DNA of 64,000 nt from Agapanthus africanus (GCA_030015575.1 CM057351.1:3729122-3793121), one strand, 5' to 3'. Counted from the stretch's first letter, positions 35,498 to 47,242 are shown. The notes: generated from the sequence alone by a model not told the origin. Numbers and translations: made by a program.

Positions 35498-37236
35498 CGA
35501 CCTTTGACCGACCCTAGACTATGACTCAGTGACCAAGTTGACCGAACCTTCTTAAAATACCGGCTTTTGGATTGTCTATAGTTGCATAAGTCATTGCCGC
35601 TCCTTCTTTTACCCTTTGCATTTCTCAGAACACCCCGTATTACTACGGACATCCACTTCCATTGGATAGATCCATCGTATGGTTATATACGAACTCGAAG
35701 GTACTACTTCGAGGATGGATCCAGGTTTAGGAGAAATAGAATTGGTTTATTCAGTTGTCTTTTATTATCACCTTCTCTCAGGTTGCGAGGGCTCCTTAGT
35801 TTAGGAGAGTACACCTATTACGTTTATTGGATAGTCTTATTCCAAACCATAGGCTGGTGCCGAAAGGTAGAGAATGAAGAAAACCAATTATTCTAAATAG
35901 GGTGTACAAAAGGTAATAACTAAAGACAAAATAAAGGGATTAGAAAGAGGGCAAAGTAAATTGCGACTGCTATCATTCACGACCAAACCGCGTACTTCAT
36001 CGCCACTCCAATTTCACCTTTGCTTTTTCCCCAGTTCGGGAGAAATAGAATAAGGTATTATTCAGTTGTCTTTTATCATCACCTTCTCTCAGGTTACGAG
36101 TACTCCTTGGTTTAGGAGGGTACACCTATTATGCTTACTGGATAGTCTTCTTCCAAACCATAGGCTGGTGCCGAACGGTAGGGAAAGAAGAAAATCATTT
36201 AGCCTAACGAAGGTGTACAGAAGGTAACGAGTAAAGACAGATAAAGGGATTTGGAGAAATATCAAAGAAATATACGGTTATAGTCATGAATAGGATTATG
36301 GAAGAGGCATTACTAGGAATACCAGGATACCCCTACGAAACATTTTCATGTTTCAGTGCATTGTTAAAGGAAAACCGATTTTCCGATTAGATACTTACTC
36401 CAGGGTATGTATTTACCAGGTTTCATTCTCACATCTGTATGGTTTTACAGATGATAAGTGGGAGTAAGTTATTAGGAATTAGGTGATCATCCTCATTATA
36501 TCGGAATTCGTTGTAATTGGTGATATTTGAGGAAATCGCCTGGGTACAGTTTTCAACCTACGATGCACAGGTTTTGAGTTATTCAACTTACCGGACTTAT
36601 ACAGAGTATTGTATGTTGTCCAGTGTCCATCAGGACAAAGGGGTAGGTCCTCGTACTATGTTCTATTTACTTATGACTTCTCTAGTTTTTAGACAAGTGT
36701 TTCGTAGAAATACAATGTCTAAGTTTTGAGAAGTTGTGGGTATAAGAATAAAGTAGAGAACCAGGTATCACAAGTATCGGGATTCTTCAAAGAGATCGAA
36801 GATGTAGATACTTATGATTGGTATTCAGATGATAGTAATGGTTTTGAGAAACTTGTTTCTCTTTCAGGTTACTCATAATTGGATGGATTCCTAAGTTGAG
36901 TAATGCTGATTAGCCTTTCTCCATTAAGTTTATATGCACTGGAGACAGCTGCATGATTAGAATCTGGTTCCAATTAAATAATTGCCAAAGTTTCTATATT
37001 GTATATAGAATGGTTCATATCTTAACGATGTTAAGGTATGGGGAGTTGTCCAGCTTATGCTTAAAACCAGACACTGGATAACTCAAGGCACGTTTCTGTA
37101 ATGGCAGTTTGTGGGTTGACCCTGGCTTTGACGAGGGTTGATTTTCTACCATCTGGAAGATCAATAGTGATATTGTTCTTGATTCGCCACAGTTTTAGTA
37201 AAATGGATTTTTTCAGAAAACTATAGTGGGAGTATG
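35498..37236 (+). other. Unrecognised internal segment of D in the place of gag-PR-IN
   Basis: About 1.7 kb with no similarity that I can see to the copia gag, protease or integrase of A or B. Open frames are short (for example 35582-35896, 104 codons) and show no domain. It includes a direct duplication: 35730-35940 and 36039-36250, starts 309 bp apart, sharing GTTTAGGAG..GTACACCTATTA and CCAAACCATAGGCTGGTGCC. It could be captured host DNA or coding sequence decayed beyond recognition. I cannot tell which. Confidence 0.6.
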
Positions 37237-38616
37237 GTAGAACTGGAAGTGATTCCAGATCCGCAAACGGTTACGGAAAATTTAATAGGACCTATATATT
37301 CAATCAGGTTTGAAATTCCATTAGCCACTCCGCAGATATGGTGGGTAACCTCAGACACCCGAGAGGTGCTCTGGTAGCCTCAAGGACGGTGACATGGAGG
37401 TTCTTGTTTACCCAGACTTGATACTACTGTTGTTCCCGACTATGAGACCCGGCGGAGGATAAGTATAGCATCGTTCTAAACTAGCTTTTGAAGTGTACGT
37501 ATATATTATTCTGCCAGAGGGTTGTCGTAGTCAGTGGGAGCAGCGGAAGCATAGTGGGTAAGTTGCTTATGTCTCTTTATAGATTAGAGCAGTTATAGCG
37601 GAGACAGATCATCTAATTTTTGATGTGACAGTCATAGATTTGACTTTATCAGAATAGGGGATGGATCTGTTAAGAAGGTTGTAGGGTGTGATGTCCTGGT
37701 ATTTGGATGACATACACAGAGTAGGAAGTAAAATTCCTATACTACGATCGGTTGTACTGTGGTCGTCACACAGTTGTTTCTCCAGACAGGATATGGATAT
37801 AATATCAGACATTCTGGTTTCTAGATCTATGGTTTTAGATCTAGATTTGGGTAGTTTCCCAATGTGGGTACTTTGACAGTATTCTAATAGTATTTTAGAA
37901 TAGATGACTCCTGGCAAGGTGGTGTACCTGCAGGTGATGGAGTCACCCTCTCTAAAGGTGTCTTACAGACTAAAGGGGAGAGGGAAGCGCATGATTGGCA
38001 GATCACTTGCTTAGGCAATTAAGTCAATCGTGAGAAGTGAAGTACCATACCAGATGTTGTTTTTGCACTAGATGTGATAAGTTTATATTAATCCAATCCT
38101 GAAGAAACATAAGGAAGCAGTTTTAGAACATAAGTGAATGTTCTACGGATTTGATGACGGCAGCCTCCTTCGGGAGACGGCTATCATTCCAGGCTTCAAA
38201 GGTGACATGGATGACAGAGTGATTGTCAGAGTTATAGTTTTCCCTCTGACGAGGGACAGTATTATGGACAGTTGGTCCAAGAGGATACTGTGGGAGGCAT
38301 GGTGCTGGAAACTGATTAGGTTCAATTATCAATACAGTCTAAGAAGTTTGGATTTGGAGTTCATTTATGAACTAGGTCCCATCAGATATCCAGACATATT
38401 CTAAGACAGATATTACTCGATTCGAGAGATGGCATTCTCCGCGAATTTGAGATTTAGAGAGATACAGAAAGAAACATCAGGGCGGATCCACTCACTGAGG
38501 CTATTTCTCGAACACAATAGTTTTACAAACGAGCTTTGTGAAACTGATTAGTAGAGAAGTTGGGTGTTCGGTATCACACAGGCTGTGAGTATGCGACATC
38601 GCAATAATTGCCTTAA
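37237..38616 (+). pseudogene. Decayed copia RT-RNase H of D
   Basis: Scattered stretches match the B pol in order. VELEVIPDPQTVTENL near 37237 corresponds to VELEEVPATQTITEDL in B. A PEGCRSQW piece near 37515 corresponds to PEGFVDSG. WYLDDIHRVGSKIPILRSV near 37700 corresponds to the RT active-site block, with the first D-D retained. An RNase H tail near 38400-38520 (RADPLTEAIS) corresponds to TADQLTKAIP. Many stops, frameshifts and internal deletions intervene, and the RT is far shorter than in B. It is non-functional. Confidence 0.8.
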
Positions 38617-38631
38617 GTGCAAGTGGGAGAT
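38617..38631 (+). promoter_or_regulatory. Polypurine tract of D
   Basis: GTGCAAGTGGGAGAT just before the 3' LTR, identical to the tract of B. It is preserved although the pol beside it is ruined. Confidence 0.85.
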
Positions 38632-40711
38632 TGTTGGATATAGTGCCCTCTAAGTCAATTATTGGATCGCAGGTACGTGATTGCAATGATTGAGGGAGGA
38701 CCTATACCGATATGACAGTCTTGCTCGAGATGATAGTATGCTATCTGGTTTGTCTTTATCATCATATATATGCTTTAGTTCACTATTGCATGGTGATAGA
38801 GCCCATAGGATTCTTGCTTGACTGCCAGCAGTATGATGGCGATCATATATGTGGGAGCTGGGGTCTATAAGCACATCCTTAATGTGTCCCTAGTCGTGGG
38901 AGTTTTGAGACAGGGCATCGATACTTCAGAGTAGACTAGTGTATAAAGTCGAGACGCCGACGAGGGGCGGTGGCCGGTCTCACAAGACACTGGTGTCAGT
39001 TGGTTCACCTAAGATGTATACAGGTGCTCATTGGGTTATGAGTATACCGGACAGGACTCGTTGGGAACATGCTAGTTGGTATTATACACATCGTCAGATA
39101 GCAGTTCCCTGGTGACATGTGTACAGGTTAGTTCATCGACCTGAGGTCGTCATTTGTCTCGTGTGAGTTCCCACTGTGCTTTGATTTCTACCCTACCACG
39201 GTTCAAAGGAGTCGTGCAAACAGGTCTTTTTTGGGTACAGTCCCGAGCCACATGGAGGTAAGTGAGCGGATCGGCAGGGGATTCGTCTCTCCCGGTATTA
39301 GGGGTGAGATCGCGCTGTATCTAGGAGAGCCATTACAAAAAGCCCTCGGCCGAGACAGGAGATTTACTGGTAGGTACTCCAGTAGTATCTCAGGTGTTCT
39401 GGGCCACTCTCTGACACGACTTATACCGCTATTGGGGGTCTGACGTTTCCAGCCCCCTAGGCCGATATGCGATACTCATAGACGAACGGACCAGACTGTA
39501 TGTATATTGTCACTGTTAGGCTCAGTAGGGTTTCTGGATGAGTTCGCTCGTCAGCTTCCCTTCCAATCAATACATAGACAACCGTTACGTACAGCCAGTA
39601 CCTCTGACGTGTTAGTGGTTATACTCAGTGCCAGTGTGTTGATGAATCATTAGAGTCCCCCACAGACAGTTTTCCAAGTTCGGGCGAAACGTTGTAGAGG
39701 CCGTATGGTTATATGGCAGAGTTCGGAAAATGCACGTGCGTTTTTGTACGTGTCATATTTCGGGCAGATAATACTGGTAGGCTTTAGTTTAAGCCGGATC
39801 CGAGTATTATACTGTGTAGATATAATATCTTTGTCTCAGTTTCATTTATATTCGGTCGTAATACAAATGTGGGTATGTTTATACCATTACGGGGTTATCC
39901 TGAAATTCGTTTTAGGATCACTTTTGGAAGTTGCCAGTTTCCAGTTTTCTATCACCCGTATTTAACATTCGGTTAAAGACGGATTTATCTTTTTGAGGAT
40001 GAGTCATGAGAAGGTTCTAGTTTTGGTGACTAGATTAGTGAGTCACCATTATGCATTAATTGAATGATGAGGTGTTATTAGTGAGTCACCTTTTCATTAA
40101 TGGTTTTTTGTTCTTGCTAAGATATTTCTTCTTGATCTTTTGTGAGAAGCTTTGCTTATGGTCACTCTCTTCCTCCTACACTCACCCTCCTCCTTCCCTA
40201 TAAGTGGTCGGCCCCTCTTGCTTGATTATCATGGTTGTTGATTTGAAAAGGATGATAGTTTTGGATTCATGGAAATTAGATAGCCTCATTTCTCATTTCA
40301 CCCGATCCAAAAGGCAACTTCATTAACCGTTCGTCCATAGTTTTGGACGAAGCGAGACAAAGTGTTCTACTCATTCTCTACATCAATCTTGGTCATCTCT
40401 TTTAGCAAATTTGATGATCGAGTTGCCTCGGTTCAGAGGCGGGAGCCCGTTTAAAGATCCGTCGACGTGGTGCCACCTGGACGAGAAGACTGGAGATTCA
40501 GAAGATCGGAGCAGCCGCAATAAAGCGTGGGATGATGGTTGAAGACCGAAGGACTCGGATCGTTCGGTATAACATTTCTACCCACTTTGTAGTTTGTTGG
40601 TTTAGCTTTAATGGCAGATCCGGGTTTTAGTATACGATAGCGCCAGTTGTAAAAGTTTTTGTTCCGCTTTTGGCGTCTGTTAGATGGTCGGGGCGCTACC
40701 GTGGACTTACA
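38632..40711 (+). repeat. 3' LTR of D
   Basis: 2080 bp, ends TGTTGGATATAG and GGACTTACA; same length as 31107-33186. AAAAC follows. Confidence 0.95.
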
Positions 40712-40716
40712 AAAAC
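40712..40716. repeat. Target-site duplication of D, right copy (AAAAC)
   Basis: Partner of 31102-31106; C1 sequence resumes here. Confidence 0.92.
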
Positions 40717-40931
40717 CAAATAGCATCTGCCCCGAATCTCAGGCAAGACGCCCGTGTCTTGGCCGCCGTTCGGAGGGGAACAGATTCTGGCACGCCCGGT
40801 GGGACCTTTTCCTCTTTCCACTCCACACTTCATGTGTCGTGTCCGCGAACGAATCGTAGTTTGTTATGGTTGCCTGTGGATTCGAGGTACTAAGATTTGG
40901 TGTCTTGCTCCGTGCAGAAAACAGAAGATCA
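40717..40931 (+). other. End of the C1 LTR, primer-binding site and leader
   Basis: Aligns with 51952-52171 of C2. The LTR ends GGGGAACA at 40782. The presumed PBS TGGCACGCCCGGTGGGACC lies at 40788-40806, identical in C2 at 52025-52043. It is not the initiator tRNA-Met type; I did not identify the tRNA. Confidence 0.7.
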
Positions 40932-43466
40932 ACGGCTTCAAACTGCACTAATTGCAATAACTCCCACTCCGTCCTCGCCGGAGGAGTGACTTACGGGCCT
41001 CAAGCGGCCTCCCTTTTCAAGATGCCGGTGGAGCAAGTAAATCAGGCCACCACTGGGCTGTTCTTTGGGATCATGCTCCCACCAATGAGCTTCAATGCCC
41101 CTCTGCCGTTGCAAGAAGCTCCGAAGATGTCGGTCTTTGATCGGCTTGCAACTACTGCGACCCCTCTCAACGGGTCGTCCAAATCCAGTGCATCGGTTTT
41201 CAATAGACTGGGTCAAAACTCCAATGGGCCCGTGAGGAAGCCCACAATACCAAAAGGTGTTATCCCCAAGTGGATAGCCATTCCTTCTCATGAAATCGTC
41301 AAGGCTTCTTCACCTGCTCGGAAGTTTGCTTTCGATAGGTTGGCTATCCCCATTCAACGGACGTCAGTTTTCAAGAGTCTGGTACCAGCAGCGCCTCACC
41401 AGAACAGGGGGCACGACAAAGCCATCCCTATCGCCGAGCCAACCCCGACAGCTCGACACGCTCGACGTCGCCACTGACGCCGAGTAAGGAAGGCCGGAGG
41501 CAACTCCCCCTCTGGGCTAACTCCACCAGCTCCAACGGTAGAAGTTAATGCTGCTGTTCCAACCGGGAACAGCTTTGAGCTGCTAAACAAGGTGCGTAGG
41601 AACTCGCCTACCGCAGTATTGAAAAGATCTCCGCCGCCGGTGGAGACTGTCACAGAAATGAAGCCGAAACAGTCCGCTCAACGGCTGTCCTCCAAAATCT
41701 ACGAAGTCTGGCGGCAGGTTCGGGACTCAGTAATTGATCAAGATCACCCTAGCCGACAGAAAAAGGCGAAGGTTCAACAAGAAGAGAGCCATCCTGCCAA
41801 ATCACAAAAAGCTGTCTAGGTGCCCGCCGCGACGCCCCTTTCAACTTCAACTGCTCAAAAGAAAAGGAGGCCGAAGAAAGCCCCTGTGGCTGCGGTAGAC
41901 CGCAAAGGCATTGAGCCCAAACGCCCCAAGTCTGGGGGCATGGTGGTGCATATTGTTCATATGGCATCCGGGAAAGAGGATATCCGTGCTTCGATGGGTC
42001 ACCGACTGCTCACCCGATCCGTGAAAAAACCCCAGGAGCAGCAACAGAAGCTTCAGGAAATGCTGATGCAAATGACTGCACTCACCGGGCCAAAAGAAAG
42101 CCCGGAGGCATCATCAGAGCAGCGTCACGAACAAGAAACTGATGCTGACTTCTTACGCAGAGTCCTTGAAAAGAAGGACAAAGAAGCCGCAGAGCAAGTG
42201 GCTAACATAAAGCGAATGTCATTTCTCTTCCAAGACATGGTTGGGATGATGTTACAGCCGGACCCTCCAGCTGATGACCCTCCAATCATTGTTGGAGACG
42301 ATAGAGGGGAGACATCTAATCCTCCTCCGGCTCTTTCAGCAGCCAAGGAAGAAACCATTTCCAAGGCCGCACTGGATGACTATATAGCTCAGCAAATACG
42401 AGCTCATCAGGCGAATGAAGCGGCTGGCCAAATTGTCAAGACTGGACAACCCTATCCGAGCTGGTATGACCAGATCAGTTACCCGCCGGGATATACGATC
42501 CCTAAGTTCCACGTATATAAAGGGAGAGGGAATCCCCATCAGCATGTCGCTCAATTCAGGGCCTTATGCGGCAACACTGGAGGCGATGACAAATTGTTGC
42601 TTCGCCAATTCGTCGGCAGCCTATCGGAGACAGCCTTTGAATGGTATTCGGAGCTACCTAACGACTCTGTCAAAACATTTGCGGACATGGAGCTACTGTT
42701 TACCAAAAGATTCATGAGCGCCAGCGAGCGCACCCCGATAACAGCACTGATCAACGCCAGGATAAGGCCAGGCGAGACGTGGGTTCAATACGCAACACGA
42801 TGGCGGAATCTGTGGTCGAAATGTGAACAACGGATCGAAGAAGCACCTGCGGTAGGCATGTTCGTGAGCACTCTTGATCCACAAGCGACCATCTCGCAGT
42901 TCATGATGTTCTTCAAGCCAACTACTTTCCAGGCCTTAATCAACAAACTGGCCCAAATGGATCAAATGGGCCATATACCGTCCTCTCCAAAGCTGGACTC
43001 TCGAAATGATAAGGGGAAAGGAAAGGCGATCATCGTCGCCAATACTCAACAATGGCCGAGCAACTTAAATCCGGTTGTCCTTCGAAACAATATGCGTCCA
43101 CGCCCATCCCTTGAGGAAAGACTAGGACGTCCTTACTCGTTTCCTCAGAATAAAACAAGGAAATTGTTCGAGCTGGCAGTGCGCAACAGAGTCATCAATC
43201 TGCCGAGTCCAAAACGTCCGTTGCAGCCAGGCGATGTCAACAATCCCAATTATTGCCCTTACCACCAAGCAGTAAGTCACCCAATCGAGGATTGCTTCGT
43301 CTTTAAAAGATGGATCGAAGATCAATACCTACAGGGCAAGTTCGCGTTGTCCGAAAACTGGAAGGTGAACCCGCCACAACCACATGCTCCGAGAAAGATG
43401 GATATGCCGGGGACATCATGCTCATTCATAGGGAAAGCCCCATCGACCGAAAAGTCAGTAAACTAG
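40932..43466 (+). pseudogene. gag: Tat-lineage gag of C1, broken
   Basis: Aligns with the N-terminal third of the C2 polyprotein in one continuous frame. The codon matching the C2 start is ACG, so the start is lost. In-frame stops lie at 41475-41477 and 41817-41819. Four SVFxRL-like repeats occur near the N-terminus (MSVFDRLA, ASVFNRLGQ, FAFDRLA, TSVFKSLV). The Gag core starts WYDQISYPPGYTIPKFHVYK near 42460, followed by GRPYSFPQNKTRKLFELAV and a CHHC knuckle (CPYHQAVSHPIEDC, about 43255-43296). The frame ends 18 codons after the point where homology to C2 stops. Protease, RT, RNase H and integrase are absent. Confidence 0.9.
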
Positions 43467-43492
43467 AGATTCGCCTTAAATACGGCGACATT

Positions 43493-43600
43493 GGACCGCT
43501 ATGTCCTAAAACTGGCGAAGGACCGAAACGTCCTTAAACTAATGACAGACCACTACGTCCTAAAACTAGCTGACGATCAAAACGTCTTTAAACTACTACC
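43493..43600 (+). repeat. 27-bp repeats after C1 gag
   Basis: Four degenerate units starting at 43493, 43520, 43547 and 43574, related to GGACCGAAACGTCC and TAAACT. The same unit follows the C2 pol stop (61483 onward) and sits in the C2 LTR (50791 onward). Confidence 0.8.
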
Positions 43601-43857
43601 GCAGCATCCTCAGGCTGACGAGATAAAAAAAAGGAATAGAATAAATAATAATAATAATAATAAAGACGGTATGTCCGTAAGCGAAATGGGCACGGATTAA
43701 AACCCGAAAGGGCTCCGTGAGTAAAATCCCACAACCTTTGATATTGCCCTACAAGCGGCTCAATACTGACCCTTGTATACAATCCACGGGCGCGAATAAA
43801 TGTTTCCTCCAGCAAAGTCCTACCCATGACTAGGGATATGTCCATATGGTGAACAAC

Positions 43858-44030
43858 CCTTATAAGTCCTCTCGACTTATAAGGAGAAAACCCTTTTGTA
43901 AGATCCTTACGACTTACAGGGGAACATACACTTAGGAATCCCCACGATTCCTAAGGAGAACATACACCTACGGGATCCTCACGACTTGTAGGGAGAAACA
44001 CCTTTGTGAGACCCTTACGATTCATGAAGT
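43858..44030 (+). repeat. Five-hairpin cassette, C1 copy a
   Basis: Hairpin 1: arms CCTTATAAGTC and GACTTATAAGG (11 perfect pairs), loop CTCTC (43858-43884). Hairpin 2: TGTAAGATC, loop CTTAC, GACTTACA, bulged A (about 43897-43918). Hairpin 3: CTTAGGAATC, loop CCCAC, GATTCCTAAG (43931-43955). Hairpins 4 and 5 (43968-44020) are less perfect. Units are separated by GGAGAAAAC-like spacers. Confidence 0.8.
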
Positions 44031-44099
44031 CAAAAGCCTTAGTCGACAGAATCCTAACCCTGTTTACTAAGCAACCGTTGTTCAACATCGACAGAAGCA

Positions 44100-44640
44100 A
44101 ATGATGATTCGCTCCTGGCAATATCCCAGTTGTAGCGATGCTGATGCCTAAAACCGATATCAAATTCCAAGCCCTTTCACGGCAAATGATGATTAGCTCC
44201 TGGCAATATTCCAGTTGTAGCGATGCTGATGCTGAGATTGGCGTTAGATTCCAAGTTCCACACTCGCGATAAAAAAAAATCAGCGAGCCATACATGTATA
44301 CGAAATAGCCGAAATGATGGGGAAACTTGCAACAAAATCAGCAAGCAAAAATGTATGCATGCAAAACAGCCGAAATGATTGAGCAACTCACAATAAAAAA
44401 CAGCGAGTAAAGATAAAATAAACAACCGAAATGATTGGGCAACTCGTAGTAAAAAACAGCGAGTAAAGATAAAATAAATAGCCGAAATGATTAGGCACCG
44501 CGAAAAATGGCCGAAATGATTGGGCAATCGCGACCTTCGCGATGTAAAAGCTGAAATGATAGAGCATCGCGGAAAGAAATAAAAAATATATATAATGAAA
44601 TTTATGCCCTGCAGGCGATATCACAGTAATCCCTGTATAC
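44100..44640 (+). repeat. Short dispersed repeats in the C1 3' region
   Basis: A block reading CTCCTGGCAATATCCCAGTTG occurs twice (about 44111 and 44190). Units containing CCGAAATGATTGGGCAACTC recur from about 44310 to 44530. The same families stand at 62530-62840 in C2. Confidence 0.75.
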
Positions 44641-44726
44641 AATCCAGGGGCGCAAACAAAGAAGGAAGCACATCTTCCCTCCCCATGCTCCATCAGAAAA
44701 TGGTGCCAAGTCTCGGCGGCAAGTCA

Positions 44727-45790
44727 TATAAAGCCTGAAAGACAACCGGAGATCATCTCACACCAGTATGGAATGGTCACCACCTCGAGGTTCGTCTCGA
44801 TACAGCAGACGAGATGTCACCCCAGCGTTCTTCCTCCAACAGGATTCAGACGCAACATCATCAAACAGAGGAGCCACGGCAAAGTCCCTAGTTCCAGACC
44901 TCAACGGTTCACCAACAACCTAGAGACAACCGCGACATTCGTCTCAATACAACAGACGCAATGCCAGCAAACGAAGCGAAGGCCAAATTCCTAGCTTCAA
45001 AGTCTTAACGACAAGTCATATAAAGCCTGAAAGACTACCGGAGATCATCTCACACCAGTGCGGAATGGTCACCACCTCGACGTTCGTCTCGACACAGCAG
45101 ACGCGACATCATCAAACAGGGGAGCCACGGCAAAGTCCCTAGTTCCAAACCTCGACGATTCACCAACAACCTAGAGACAACCGCGACATTCGTCTCAATA
45201 CAACAGACGCAATGCCAGCAAACGAAGCGAAGGCCAAATTCCTAGCTTCAAGGAGATCATCTCACACCAGCACGGAATGGTCACCACCTCGACGTTCGTC
45301 TCGACACAGCAGACGCAACATCATCAAACAGCGGAGCCACAGCAAAGTCCCTAGTTCCAAACCTCGACAGTTCACCAACAACCTAGAGACAACCGCGACA
45401 TTCGTCTCGATATAGAGGACGCAATGCCAGCAAACGAAGCAAAGGCCAAATTCCTAGCTTCAAGGTCTTAACGGCAAGTCATATAAAGCCTGAAAGACAA
45501 CCGGAGATTATCTCACACCAGTGAGGAATGGTCACCATCTCGACGTTCGTCTCGACACAACAGACGCAACATCATCAAACAGCGGAGCCACGGCAAAGTC
45601 CCTAGTTCCAAACCTCGACGGTTCACCAACAACCTAGAGACAACCGCGACATTCGTATCGATATAGAGGACGCAATGCCAGCAAACGAAGCAAAGGCCAA
45701 ATTCCTAGCTTCAGGGTCTTGACGGCAAGTCATATAAAGCCTGAAAGACTATCGGAGATCATCCCACACCAGCGCGGAGTGGTTATGACT
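44727..45790 (+). repeat. Tandem repeat array of about 210-295 bp units, C1 3' region
   Basis: GGAGATCATCTCACACCAG-like blocks recur near 44747, 45042, 45251, 45502 and 45755, each with GTTCGTCTCGA, AAACGAAGC and AAATTCCTAGCTTC. Unit lengths vary by internal deletion. The C2 3' region has a different array (158 bp) in the equivalent zone. Confidence 0.88.
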
Positions 45791-46251
45791 CATCGGGGCT
45801 CTCCAAAATGACCTAACCTCAAGTAAAAAGTGACATGGAATATCCCTACGCTTGCTCTTTCGACGGTAAGATTACCTGGAAGATTACTTGAAGACGTCTT
45901 GTCCAGCCCCCGAGGGATCAGAGACACGACAATCGCAAGGCTACTCGAACAACAAGATTGCATATCGAGGAATATATCAGCTAACGCGACGGTACGACGG
46001 CCAAAATCCTAAGTACCACAGACCCTAACGGACCTCTGTCGTAAAGAGCAGAGGTTAACTGTGACGTTAGGATATTCTTGCGAGGAGTGCTCGATTTGGC
46101 TCGGCTCGTGAGAAAAAGCCTTAGGCAGTGGGGACTGAAAAACCTGTTTCCTAAGCACTGGGACCCTGCAAGTCGGTCCAAAACGGACTCTTGCATACTA
46201 TTCATGGGTCACACTCTCCGAAGTCAAATCTTGATAAGGAGGGAAACAACC
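45791..46251 (+). other. C1 3' region, non-coding
   Basis: No coding frame of note. From about 46100 it aligns with C2 at 63720-63850 (GGACCCTGCAAGTC, CACTCTCCGAAGTC). Confidence 0.5.
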
Positions 46252-46434
46252 GCTTACGGGTCCTCTCGACTCATAAGAGGGAAAAATTCTCTTATAGGAT
46301 CCTTACGACTTATAAGAGAAAACGCATTTAGGAATCCTCACGATTCCTAAGGAGAAAATACACCTACGAGATCCTCTCGATCCGTAGGGAGAAAAGTCTT
46401 TGTGGGACCCTCACGGCTCATAAAGTTGAAAAGC
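46252..46434 (+). repeat. Five-hairpin cassette, C1 copy b
   Basis: Same order as at 43858. Loops are CTCTC, CTTAC, CTCAC, CTCTC and CTCAC. Hairpin 2 has arms CTCTTATAGGATC and GACTTATAAGAG; hairpin 3 has TTTAGGAATC and GATTCCTAAG. Confidence 0.8.
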
Positions 46435-46654
46435 CTTAGGTAGCAGACCTGAACCTGCTTCCTAAGCCATCACTACTCCCCAAGGTGTTCAAGACAGTAT
46501 GTTCTACATCGATTACAGGCTGTGCTTGCTTAAGGAACATGCCAACAATAACAAAGCAGAAAATAAAAGGAAGGAGGCAAAGGATTTGTCATTCATACTC
46601 GAAAAATTCTTACATCAATAAAAACAATAAACAAAAACAACATTATTGAAAGGT

Positions 46655-47164
46655 TTACAACGGTATGACCTCGGACCCAAGACATGAATTAAAGAACTCG
46701 AAAGTAACCTTATCTAAGACTTTCCAAGCCTGGCGAACCATTCTAGTGTGCTTTCTTTCGTGAGAACAAGCGTCGGGGTCCTCACTGATGTCCTCTTCCC
46801 TCCAATAAGCAGCGAGTATGGCAGACTGTTGGAAGGCCTGGTGCAGGAGATCGACAAGATTGTCTCGCCGTCTTTTTGAGATTAATTTCATCAGGTACAC
46901 CGAGTGCACCTTATCCTCGGCGGCATCTAACGCCCTAAGCGGCACACCGGAACAGAATAGGGGAAGCGCTTCCCAGATGGCTCCCACGATAAGCTTCAGG
47001 AGGGAGGAACGTCGGGGAAGCAGTTGACCGTTATATGCGTCGAAGCAGCTCATGATTTCGGCACACTCCGCGTTTGTGAATTCTCGATTTTGAGAACGGC
47101 CGAGTCGGCGGATATCCCCGTAAGAGATGATCTCGTCGAGATCGTACATGTGGGCTTCCATCAC
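46655..47164 (-). CDS. Antisense open frame in the 3' region of C1 (169 aa, unknown function)
   Basis: An uninterrupted frame on the strand opposite to the element. The protein is charged, with balanced composition and no low complexity, no obvious membrane segment and no signal peptide. Stretches such as MKLISKRRRDNLVDLLHQAF and MVRQAWKVLDKVTFEFFNS look alpha-helical. I recognise no domain. Just upstream on its strand lies TTTTCTTTTATAG/GAGTG, which could be a splice acceptor, so an earlier exon is possible. Tat-lineage plant elements are known to carry extra antisense frames between pol and the 3' LTR, and the position fits. Good codon structure beside a broken gag suggests it is more than chance. 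Alternatively it is a fortuitous frame. The matching part of C2 lies just beyond the window. Confidence 0.55.
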   Translation of the reverse strand: MMEAHMYDLDEIISYGDIRRLGRSQNREFTNAECAEIMSCFDAYNGQLLPRRSSLLKLIVGAIWEALPLFCSGVPLRALDAAEDKVHSVYLMKLISKRRRDNLVDLLHQAFQQSAILAAYWREEDISEDPDACSHERKHTRMVRQAWKVLDKVTFEFFNSCLGSEVIPL

Positions 47165-47242
47165 TCCTATAAAAGAAAATCGACAAAATTAGCAACTCTT
47201 AAGAATTCTGCTATATGATTTAAAAGGAGCAAAGCTCCATTA
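47165..47242 (+). other. Junction between C1 3' region and the following LTR
   Basis: Contains GGAGC AAA GCTCC at 47227-47239 directly before TGTCACGCCCCGC at 47243. No clear polypurine tract abuts the LTR start, which leaves this boundary unsure. Confidence 0.4.

Larger units (their letters stand above)
31107..40711 (+). mobile_element. Ty1/copia element D, non-autonomous
   Basis: A 9605-bp insertion in C1 with AAAAC duplications, two 2080-bp LTRs, PBS and polypurine tract. The internal region has a leader like those of A and B, then about 1.7 kb of unrecognised sequence in place of gag, protease and integrase, then a shrunken, stop-filled RT-RNase H remnant. LTRs differ by only a few percent in stretches compared by eye. 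The coding decay is much greater, so D was probably already defective when it inserted. Confidence 0.93.
28771..47242 (+). mobile_element. C1: gag-only derivative of a Tat-lineage gypsy element, containing copia D
   Basis: Same family as C2. The parts are an LTR portion (28771-31106, continuing 40712-40782), a PBS, a broken gag (40932-43466) and a long 3' region with repeats and an antisense frame. Where C2 runs on from gag to protease, RT and integrase, C1 jumps straight to the 3' region, so about 6.7 kb of pol is deleted. Its left edge touches a broken copia LTR and lacks the first part seen in C2, so it is probably truncated. The right boundary is uncertain. It may share the LTR starting at 47243 with C2, as the two A copies share theirs. 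Confidence 0.7.

Noticed and set aside
35582..35896. 104-codon frame in D as a captured gene
   Set aside because: No domain is recognised, the duplicated copy of the segment does not keep the frame, and the length is within chance.
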